64,000 nt of DNA. Source: Carettochelys insculpta (taxonomy: Eukaryota; Chordata; Testudines; Carettochelyidae). Under the pieces are notes generated by a model that saw only the letters and a list, made by a program, of their open reading frames with translations, had not been told where the DNA came from and made no database searches. The stretch spans positions 204,831,501-204,895,500 of the forward strand of contig NC_134139.1 of assembly GCF_033958435.1 (NCBI RefSeq). The letters are read 5' to 3'. Below, piece after piece: positions 48,401-60,400 of this stretch; positions within the stretch are counted from its first letter, which is position 1; every line of letters begins with the position of its first letter. The position numbers and the translations under genes are program-made.

Positions 48401-51400
48401 AACTTTTCAGCATTATGCCCCTCCTTTTGATTTTTGAGAAACCTTCATTCCCCCACACCTCTATTTTTTTTTTAAAATCGCGGGCCAGCCACTCCAGCCA
48501 CCTGTCAGCTGCCTGCCTGAGCCCCTCCTCTCTCTCAAAGCCAGGCACTGCCAGCCCCTCATCTAAACACGTCCTCCTCATCCCCCACCAACCCACACTC
48601 ACCTTTGCAGGAGGCAGCTAGCTCCACGTGGGCCTTTGCCAGCTTCCCGCTTTTGATAATGGCTGCACCAGGACGCTCACGTGAAATGGCAGGGGCTGAG
48701 AGTTGGAAGCAAAGGCCAGCTCTTTCTTGGGGTGTGGGGAATGACTGGGGAGGGCTGGGTTGCCGTGCCTCCCTTCCCCCCTGGAATTTCTTCACCCCCC
48801 CCCCAGTTTATGAAGCCATAAACTAGAGGGTTCATGAGTAAGGAGCGGTTTTCTGTACCCGTGTGGAACACAGAAATAGCTGCTAAATGTACCCTTATCA
48901 ACAAATGGGAAAGGCCTTCCTGTTTAAGGTGAAGGAGACAATCCAAAATGAATGGAATTGAGGCTCCCATAAGGGAAATGTGTGTCTCTGCAACCCAAAT
49001 CGAGAGCTGCTGCCATTTAGCAAGGTACGTGGCTCGGGTGGAAGGCTTTTTGCCTCCAGGAAGGATCTGTGTAACCTCTCCTGAGCAGGAAGGTTCAGTG
49101 GGATTCAGCCACTGAGCTTCCATGCTGTGAGATGAAGAACCTAAAAAGGTACTACAAGGAGGGAGCAAAAATTATTCTCCTTAGCCTCTAATGATAGGAC
49201 AAGAAGCGCTGGGCTTACATTGTAGCAAGGGAGGTTTAGGATGGACATCAGGAAAATTTTCCTGTCAGAATGGTTAAGTACTGGAATAAATTGCCTAGCA
49301 TGGTTGTAGAATCTCCATCCTTAGAGATATTTAAGAACAGGTTGGACAAAATCTCTAATAGGGATGATATAGATGGTAATTGGCCCTGCTGCGTGGGCAG
49401 GAGACTAGACTTGATGAGTTTTTGAAGTCCCTTCCAGTTCCACTATTGGATCAGCTTTAAAACAGCAGATGGTGATTCAGACGGTCAGATAGGCACACAC
49501 AGAGGTTACACTCATTGCTCCAGTATGGCCTTATCTACTGTGGTTCACAAAGCTTCTCAATATGTCAGTGCAGACGCACATCACGTTGCCACAGTGGCAA
49601 CACCTCCTTATGTAGGACCATAGATAATTTCACCACCCCAATTTACAGTCACAGAATACTGGACCTAAACTTGAGGGTTCCTTTGTCATAAGCCCACTAT
49701 TAAAACTCAATGAACAGAAACACAACACAAGTTTCCATGCTTCCCTCAGAAAGTGAAAGCTGATCTCTTTTCATAGATGACTCCCGTAGCTGCCATCTTA
49801 CCTGTCTGAGCTGAAAGATGCCACCAGTGTATACATCCTTGGCAGGAACCACCTCAACTGGACAGTACTCTCCATTCTCATTAAGTTCCAGAATCTGAAT
49901 CCAGAGCTCAACTTTTCGGGTTACCTCACTCCATCTGGAAAACATGACAAATACCATTTCACAATTTAATTGTTTGCTTTTCTTTTTTCTCTCTCTCTCT
50001 TTCTTTTAAGAGCTGAGCCAAGGTATACGATTCTGCTTAGTACGTGCAAAGATCATAGCAGGTGAAGGGGAGGCACTTATACCTGGAAAAAGATTTTAGT
50101 TATCTGTTGCTATTTCTGAGCTAACAACTAGTGATGGCACTTTGGCCTAGAATTTTTGTAGATACAAGACATAAGCTAATTACTGGGCTCTTCATACAAG
50201 TTTAATATCAGAAAAAATGCCAACTGAACATCAAGGTAAAATTCTGCTCTGTTATACCTGTCCGATCCCACAGACTTCAGTGCAGTTGAACCAGCATTAC
50301 TGAGGGAGAATTAAGGATATTCTAGTTTCATGAGGCCCCCTGTCCTGGTTTTCCCCATCACTACCATCCTCTCTTCCTTCAAGTTTACCTCTAAGTTGCA
50401 CTTCTTCCACAAAGCCTATAAAATTAGCCCTTCCATCTTTGAACACCCTCATCTGAAAAGAACTAAATTTTGCAAGGCCCACATGTGATGCTGGCAGACC
50501 AGCCTCCAGCTCCTGATAAGGCTCAAGGCCTCAGGCCAGCACTAACAAATTCATTACTGGAAACTACTTGCTTTTGGTTGTGTGTTAGTAAACATTGGTA
50601 TTGGACCAATGTTTCTATAGACACGGCCCACTTGTGGCCCAAATCAACACACAGCTGCGGTGCATAGGACATCCTCAGGGCTACATAAGTAGTATGTATA
50701 TTGTGTGGAGGATGCACACCTAGCTGCATATTCAGCTCATGGTGGCAAATAGGTTGAGAACCACTGGTTTAGACTTTACAAAATGAAGTGCCTGTAAATT
50801 GCCACATAAATTAATCTCTCTTACAATTTCTCTAGTGCCCGCTAAAAGGCGATAGTTAAGCTTTTGCTTTGTAATTAAAAATAATGTGTGCTCTGAAACT
50901 GTGAACCTAGTTGGTAGAGATCATCTCTTGTCCATCAACAGCACCTATCAAAACTAAGTGGGCTATCTTACAAAGAATCTGTTAACTGCCCTCTTAAATC
51001 CCATGGAAGGGCTATGTGCAAAAGGGTTTGACCCATAAGCCTGAATTTTGGAAAAAGAAAATAAAAAGAGTTGTAAAGAAAAATTTTGATTGCTTTTGCT
51101 GGGTGGACTCTCACAGGGCCAGAGCTATAAAAAGAAGCAGAGATCCCCAGGGTCAACCTCTGAAAAGCAGAAAGAGCTGACAGACTACTGCAGGTCTGTC
51201 ACTTCTTAAAACCACAAACTAGTGCATATATGTTTGTCTGCTTTAACATGGTAGAAAACTCCCATTTCTTTTCTTAATTAATAACCTATCTATCTATGGA
51301 TTTACAACACGATTAGATACAAATGTTGTCTTTGGTGTGAGGTCTAAGGTACAAACAGGACCTGGAGCAAGCGACTGGTTTCTTGCAGCTCGGAAAAACT

Positions 51401-54400
51401 TCAGGCATTTGTGATCTTTGGTGTACAGTAACCATCTAATACTAAGTCCAGCTTGCCTGTGTGGCAAGATAGACTTGAATGCAGGAGACTGGGATCCTAC
51501 AGTAAAACTGTAGTCGTGCTTTTCGAGTTCACAATTTTTAATGGTTGGTGATAGCTAATTATAGAACATACAATTAAGGTGGGTCCCTGCTCTAGTTCTT
51601 GTGAGTCTGCCCTGAAGTTGGTACTCACTCTCGTAAGCCAGTCCAGACAGCCTGAGATCAGACACCAAAGCAAACCTCCTTCTCCTTATTTTTCCCAGCA
51701 ATTGTTAAAATATCATGTCTTAATCTAGTCTGTTCCGACTGAAGTCAATGGCAAAACCACAACTGTCTGCAATGGAAGCAGGAACCAGTCCTTACATTGG
51801 AAACGCTTGGTGGCATGGACTGATTCTGATTTCCAATACATTGGCACATAACCAAAGGAAGACGCTCATTCATTGATTTCAGAGTAACAGTTAAAAGAGC
51901 CCTACTCTCTTTTGTTTGTTTGTAAAATTACACTTTCATGGTGTTTCCTAAGTAATATAGACATCATCCAGCCTTAATCTTCAGGTTTTTCTTTCTCTTA
52001 GATCAAAACTGTAAGTGTTTGGCCTATATTACCAACGCGTGGTAATTTTGCAATGAGCACAGAGGGTTAACAAAGATCCAAACATCAGATTTATTTTTAT
52101 TTGTGACTTAACCCAGGATATGATAGCTGGTCTCCAACCCACTCTAGAATCCCAGAGATATTTACTGTGTCTGGGTGACTGAATTTTAAACTATGTGGGA
52201 GGTTACTGTGTGCAATTACCTGTCACGAAGGCTTCGTGTTTTGGCTTGAATTATTCCCAAATCCCACAGGGCTGAGTTTTTGCGAGGATCACTTTGCTTA
52301 TGGCCATACACTTCAATAGCCAAAGCCCCTTCGTACAGATGCTCCATAAAGTCTTCAGAAATATTCACAGAAAACTCCTAAGCGGAAACAACAAAACTGG
52401 TTAAACATTTTTTAAAAATGTTAATTATTTTGACAACTGTGCCTACAAATTTATCCTAATCATGAGCTCAACTGTGAAAAGTGAGTGGAAATTTAGAACG
52501 TCACAATAACGTTCAACAATAAATGTTGATGGAAGAAGGTACAGAATGGCAACAAATACTGCATTCGTCCAAATAAAAAGGACTCCTGATATAAATAAAA
52601 GACAGGAAGCAGAACTTGTAAGCAAAAAAAGTGTGCAACTAGAAGTCAACAGACCAAAACTGCTGAATCTGGAATTAGACCCAATTGGTGAACAAAAATA
52701 ATGAGAGGATTAAGGCTGTTTCACCCACAAATCCCTACTAAGTCCTCAAAATGATGCTGGAGGGAAGAGCTAGCTACTGCAATGCTGGCTGATGGGAAGA
52801 GAATAGAAGAGAAGGGGAAAGAACAAGCTTCATCATCATAATGACTGACCATTTCATTTCTTGGGACCCAAGCTCAGACTGACACCACTGTGACTTCATT
52901 AACCTAATCCTGAAAAAATATCTTGACCAACGGGGCCCAGGTGACACTGCCATTTCCAACAGGTCCAGCTACAGCCCAACCACCACATAGGACATGAGAT
53001 TTTGTCTCGTCCATCTCCCACACAATGCATTCTTTTCCTTCTCTACTTTGCTGCTACTTTCTCCTCTCACTTTCTTTTTTCTTCCGTCTAAAGTCTGGCT
53101 TAGTCAGCCAAGGTGGCATCCTTTGCAGTAAGCCCATTACTAGAAAGGCAGCTAAATTAAATGCCCTACACAGCCAATCACTGATATAAGATGGCCATGT
53201 CTCAGAACAGCTGCTCAAAACCATGTGCTGTGCCTACAGCTTTCCAGCAGAGCAGATACAAGTGAAGCTGAATTTTCTATCTTTGCTGGGTTTTTTTTTA
53301 ACTTCTTCTTCCCTCTCCTGGTGCATTTTCTGCTATCTTATTGTGTCTTCTAGGAAACAGAACTGGACCTTAATGACATCTCAACTAACTTCTCTTTTCC
53401 TATAAAGGACACTTCCTAAGAAACTTACACTTCCCTCCCTGCCCATACAGTAACTTTAATAAAAGTTTTAAAAGGATTTTTAAATTATGTGTTTGCGAAG
53501 GTACTAATTAGGCCAAGGTCCCTGTACGCTAAACCCCAACACTTGTTTAAAATGGTTTGCTGTCAGACAGTGACAGGGTCATGCTAACACCTTTTATTCT
53601 TTGGGACTATACGTTCCTTCTAAACTAATACCAACATAACCCCCTACTTTACGTGCACTCTGGAGATGACATTTGCTTTCACTCTGCATGCCACTCTCTT
53701 CACATAAAGGAGCTCATCAGTGGAGATATTTATGACCAGACATTTACTTAACTAGCTAGATACATTACATATGTTGAACTCTGGAACAGGCTAGTAACAA
53801 AATCCCATCTTATTATTTCACTGACTTTTTTTTTTTTTTTTTTTGGCATAAAAAGGCTTTTGACATGGGCATTTAAGGTTTTCCACTAGCACTAGGTGGT
53901 GTGTCCTGGGTTTTATACCTATTTCTACTTGAAAAATGCAATTAGTTTGTGCATACAGGTAAAAATGAATACTTGGCACTTCTCTAGTGCTTCCTCTGTC
54001 CATACTATTTGCATTACAGTAGTACCTAAGGATGCACCTAGAAGCTACAGACGAGGTTGGAGAAGGTTGTACTAGATGCTACATCTATGCCCCCAAAGGC
54101 TTAAAATCTAAATTAATAAGACAAAGAAGGTGTGAAAAGAAAGCATTTCTACTCCTTCTTACAGATGCAGAATCAGTTAGAGAGAATATCTAACTTGCCC
54201 AAAGTGACAGAGGGAGTACCTGACAAAGCTGAGAATTGAAAACACATGCCCGAGTCCCAGTCCAGCACCTTAAACCAGAACAGCATACTTCCAGCAAGCA
54301 CTTCACAAAGGTTAACCAGTCCTCACAACATCCTTCCCAGTTACATATAGGGAAACTAAGAGAAGTGAAGTAACTTGCCCAGTGCCATAGTAAATAGCGG

Positions 54401-57400
54401 AAAGGCTAGGACTAGAATTCAGGAGACCCTGCTCACACTCTTAAGCTCATTCCAGTCAGACAAACACAAAGACTTTCAGGTATGAAATCCAGAAGAGATT
54501 GTCATGATCTTCTAGTCTGACGTCTTGCACATCTCTTATACAGGCATTTCTATTTTCCTTTCTTATTAATTCATTTCATTTTTCTACATGTTGTTTTTGG
54601 TACAGTAAATGGTGCTTGTAAAATCAGTTTATTAAACCTGCAAGTGAAAGACTACACATCAGTGACTGTATCAAGTCCCTATAAACGACCACACACCTCA
54701 TTTGATACAAAAGTACACAAATCAGCCAGCAACAGCAGCAGACACAACAAAGCAGAAAGAGTACAGTACTGTATTAAATATTACGAACTTGAAGTTTAAA
54801 AAAAGATTTGATAAGATAAAAAAACTGTTTGTTTCACTTAAATTAAGATGGTTAAAAGCAGCATTTTCTTCTGCATAATAAAGTGCAAAAAGTTGTTTTA
54901 AGTCAATGTTCAGCTGCAACTTGTAAAAGAATGATCCTAATGTTTTGTTCAAGGTTATCAATATTTTTGATTCACAAACAACCTTTAGTCTTGAGAGGTT
55001 CACAACTGGGAGGTTCTACTGTATTAAAAATGCAAATGATAAAGTTTAGTAAACAGTAACAGAGACGTAGCCCTGTTCATCTGCACTCCAACAAAACAAA
55101 GCAGCAGAAACATAGCACTTTGAAGACTTAACAAAATTTTGTTAGTCTCTAAAGTGCTACATGTCTGCTGCTTTGTTTTGTTAAAAGTTGCTAAAGAAAG
55201 CCACTAGACCAGAGGCAGACTTCTTCAATTATTTTGCTTTTCCTATCTGTGACTACAATAATAAATCCAACGAAAATTACTTTGCAGTGGTCAAAGACAA
55301 CCATGCACTGTGGCTCCTTGCTGATGGGAGATAAAGATGGGTCCACCTCAGGGGCAACTGTAACTGGCTCCAGTTGATCCCAGAAAGTGTATTTACAGAA
55401 CACAAAGTTGGAAAGATGCTGAGGCAAACCCGTAGCCTGAAGTATTTTGATCTAGAGGGAGGAAAAAGCAGAGAAAATATGTTTTAATCAGTAAACAATT
55501 TTAATGATAAACAGAAGAGAAAGCTAGCTTGTTAAAACAATGTCTTGTTCAACTGGGACACTAAACAGTGACTCCGACACAAAAGTCTCAACAAAAGAAG
55601 ACTCGCCTGCCTTGAAATATTTGTAGATAAAATGCTTTTGCTGATCCAGCTCAAAGTCACCACTAGGTGTCACTGAATAATTTACTTCTGGATATGCGGG
55701 TTTTCTGAAAAACTTCCCTTGGTCTATGAAAACACGGTCAGAGTAATTCTAGCTGTTTGTCGGTACAGAGTAAAGGACCTACCCTGTTCTTGATCTTCCT
55801 CTTTCTTCTAATGTATTTGCAGGATGCTTTCTTGTTACCCTTTATATCTAGCTATTTCAATCTTATTTTGTACTTGGGTCTTTCTAATTTTGCCCCAATA
55901 TCTTGAGTTGTTTATATTCATCCTTTGCCATTTGACCTAGTTTCCACTTTTTGTATGGCTCTTTTTTGAGTTTCACATCATTAACGATCTCTTGATTAAG
56001 TGAGGGTGGCTCTTCCCAATACTTTCTATCTTTTCTATGCAGTGGGATAGTCATCATTATGGGTGCAAGAGCAAACTCTCCGAAAAACTGCCCCTTCTCT
56101 TGAACTGCTGGCATGTTGTATAAAGGCCTGGTGGAACTTTAACTTCATATGCTGTTTTAAAGGCACATTTCATTGTTTTCTATCAAAACAAAAAAGCAGT
56201 CATGCAGCGCTTTAAAGACTAGCAAAATATTTTCATGTAGTTGATGGCTCTCCAGTCCAAATGGCTGAATGTAGTGTCTTGCATGTTGTCACGGTCCATT
56301 GTTTTAAATGGGCTGTAATATAAACAAGTTTCCCTATTTACTAAGGGAAATAAGTACAACTGAATTAGGAATCTCTAAATAATTGTACCATTCTAATTTC
56401 TCCATTATGTAATTTGCCAGTATCATTGCATACTAGTGGTCACCAGTGCTTACCAGCTACACACAGACACCAGAGTGCATATTTAGCTCCTTCTGCTTGG
56501 CATCTACCATGCTTTCCCTCTCACATTCGGCCTCGACCATGCACAAGAGTACAGGTCCCCTCACATTTCCCACATACACATGTGAGAGACCAGGGTTCTT
56601 CAACCCAAAATCTTTTGGTTAGATGAATCAAAGCATTATTTATTAAGAGTAGGACTATGTATTTGGTTTTACTAGGGCCCCAGATAAGGTTGATAAATTG
56701 CTTGGGGGTGTGTGTGTGTAAATCTTTGGTTTTTATTCTTTAATAAGCACCTCAGGGACCAGAAAAATGCCATTATAGGTCCAAAGAATCCCAAGAGTTA
56801 GTCTTCTTGCTTCATTTCCACCTTTTGAAAAATTAAATTCCATGACAGGAGACAAGATAGAGGGATTTCAGGGTCAATTACGAACCCCAGGACATTAAGC
56901 AAGTCCATGAAAAATATAGCCAGCTTAGTAGACTGCACATCCCACTGAGCATTGCTAGCTATTTGTTTTCTTTTAAACCTTAAAACACTTGGATGGCATT
57001 CAAATAGGCTGTATAAACTGAACAATTCACAAGTGAGGATAACTGAACATAGGCAGTAAACAAAAAGGAGACCACATAATTTATCATTAACACAGAAGCT
57101 AATGCACATTTAATCATGATTTTTTTTTACATTTGGGTAGCAACAGAAAGCAGAAAATTGGTTCAGAATTGGGGATGTGACAATAGTTTTCGGGCACTGC
57201 ATCTAGAACTCACCATACAAACAACTTTGTTCTCCTGTATGTCGTTCTCTTTTGAACCGTCTGTGGTATCATCGCCTCCTACGATTCGCTCCTCAATAGC
57301 TCCACTCACTCGCACCACTTCGACGTGAAGACGACCTGACACCTAATGAAAAGGGGCGGGTGGAAAGATTATCAGGTAGAACCAGACAGTGGTTTCTAAC

Positions 57401-60400
57401 TTTTTAAGGTAGCTGCATTATGAGCATACCTCATCTGTCACCATGGTGCCTCTTCCTCCCTCCACTGCTTCCCTTCTAATGTTTTATCCCATTCATTTAT
57501 CTTTAGGACTGCAAGCTCTTTGGGGAAAAGTGTCTTCCTATGGGCTTCTACAGAACCTACTACAGCGAAGCCTCAATCGCAACTGGGAACTCTGGGCATT
57601 TACCATTAGACAAGGCATTATTTTGGTTGTAGCCACTTACCACCAGTACATTTATGGCTACTGTATATGGAAGTGAATCACTATCATGAACCTGGAGTCT
57701 GTAGCTGCCCAGGTAGCACACAGGTGAAAACACACGAGACGAAGGAGAAAGAAGATGAAGGACTAGTCATTCGATCGTCAAGTACCATTAATAACAAAAA
57801 CACTTCATATAAAAAGCCCTGTGACTTCCATTAACAATTAAAAAGTTTGATGTACAGAAATGACAAACCTCTCCCTTCTGATTGATGATAGGGACAGCAT
57901 ATTGCAGCTTCACATCATAAAACAGGGACTCAAGAAAGACGTTAGCCACTCCGATGAGACTGTGGTTTTCTTGTTCATCATAAAATGGATCAGTTCGCTT
58001 GAAGTAAGACCTAGATGCCTTGAATCAAGTTCAAAATAATGTAAAACACTTAGGGTGCATCTACACTAGGAACTAACATCGAAGTTAACTTTGAAGTTAG
58101 GCACTACATTGAAGTAGCCAGCAGAGCATCCACACACATTTTTCCCTTTACTTTGAAGTTAACTTCAAAGTAGGGAGCCCAACTTCGAAGTCCTTACTCC
58201 GTTCCTGGGAATGCAGTAGTGCCCTACTTCAAAATTTAACTATGAAGTAGGGTGTGTGTAGACACTCCACTTCGAAGTTGCTTACTTTGAAGTTGAATTT
58301 CAAAGTACGCAACTTCAAAGTTATTTTTGTAGTGTAGAGACAGCCTTAAAGTTTATAAAAGCAATGAGGAGTCCTGCAGCACCTTAGAGACTAACAGAGT
58401 TATTAAGGTACAGGACTCCTCATTCTTACAGATACCAGCTAAAACAGCTACCTCTATGAGGCTAATAACAGAGAGGTAGCTGTGTTAGTCTGTATTCTAA
58501 CAAAATAAACCAGCCGTCATGTAGCACTTTAAAGACTAACAAAATAATTTATTAGATGATGAGCTTTTGTGGGGCAGACCCACTGCTTCAGATCTATACT
58601 GGAAATGGCGTATCTCCAGATCTGAAGAAGTGGGCCTCTCCATGAAAGCTCACCACCTAATAAATTATTTTGCTAGTGTTTAAAGTGCTACATGACTGCT
58701 GGTTTGTTCTATGAGACAAAGTTTATAGTATGTCATTTTCACAGCATTGGTGAACAAGCCAGGTTTCACAGGTGGCTCTTCTCTTCCTCTAGAGCGTCCG
58801 ATATAAGCCAGAAATGAAAATTGATCAGAGTGATCCAAAAAAACATGGTAACTTTCAGACCAGGTCAACACTCCAAATATAAAGTTGTGCTACTGTATTG
58901 CTTTTGGTGATGGGAGAGAGTTTTCGTAGGCTTAATAATTCCCCCTCCATGAAAGGTGTAACCACCAAAATAACCTTGTCTACACCACTGCATAGGGTTG
59001 GTATAACTTACACAGGGTGTAAATTATTCACACTTCTGAACAACCTAGTTATATAAAAGTAAAGTTGTAGGGTTGACTGGGGCTTATGGTAAGCTAAATT
59101 TGGTTTGTTAATCATTTTAAATTCAGATCATTCAAAAGTTCACCAAGACCACAACTCTTATTCTCTCTACTTAGGTTTCTCTCCTTATGATATAGTTCTC
59201 CCAGCTCCACTGTCAAACCATGAGTGGAAATAAAAATACAAAAAGTGATAAAACATAGCAGGTTAATGAAATATTGACGAAACTGCAGAATCTCTGTTCA
59301 GTACTAGCAATCCGCAGGGTTTGAAGATATGTGGCATCTTTTTGCCAACCCTTCCCACACTCAATAGTTTCCTGTCCTATTTTGTTTTTTAAACACACAA
59401 TTTTATCACCACATTACTGGTCTCTCTCTCCCACTCTTACTTACTGGGCTGTCATCATCGCAGTCCTTCCACTCTTGATAAAGATCCCTCATATCTATCA
59501 GTCGATTTTCCAATTTCTCCAGTGACCAGATCTGTTTGCCTTTCCCCTTCCTCCTCACCTGAATAGCAGGCTCACTAAGAACTGCACCGCGCTGCAAAAC
59601 AAAACCAGTAGAGAAAAAGGCCTGAGTAAGGAAGCCATGTCCCAACAACTGGCAAAAAGTTAAAGTAACTAAGAAAAGTTTTGGCTTAAAAAAAGAATCT
59701 AGTTTGAATGGCCAAATTTGGAACAGTAGCATCTGAGTCCAGCTGTCAATACTGATGGCCACTCCCTGTTAAACCATCACATTTTATTCCAGTGACAATG
59801 GGAGACATCTCTGTAGATCTCCTCCTTTACAGAATTGTGGCAAGGATGAATATTTACACAATTCATTAAGAGCCTCCAATGAAAGAGGCTGTACATTCAA
59901 AGTCAGATTATTACCATCTACAGTGTCCAAATGTATACAGCTGCTTAATCATTTCCTCCCTTTTATTTATTTATGCATAACTTTCTATTAAGCCAAAAAT
60001 TATGATAAAACATTTAACATAGAATCATAAAAATGTAGGACAGCAATAGCCCTTGAGAAATCATGAAGACCAGCCACCTGTGCTACAGCAAGACCAAGCA
60101 AACCTAGACCATCCATAACAGGTGTTGTAACACAGAGGTGCTGAAAACGGGGGATAGATCCCCAAGAATGCACAGAATGTAATCTAGCGGGAGAGAAAAT
60201 CTTCCTACAATTGTGCACATGGCATGCACACACACACACGCAATGGACGTGAACAAGCACTCAAACAGGGATGCATTTTGTTCTAATAGAGAATTTTCCC
60301 CACATCCCGTTTCCACAAACTGGCATATTTCCACACTTTCGTGTCATCGCATACAATAGACTTGCTCTTCCACGATCATCATTACAAGCATGAATGTGAC

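Noticed and set aside
55884..56114. Minus-strand frame with [20 protein letters not shown] as a possible extra KIF13B exon
   Set aside because: It would sit between exons d and e, whose phases already join perfectly; no flanking splice sites and no kinesin similarity.
58011..58012. CTAG acceptor for KIF13B exon c
   Set aside because: Using it leaves a one-base phase conflict with exon b and an immediate stop; the CAAG acceptor eight bases upstream closes the frame.
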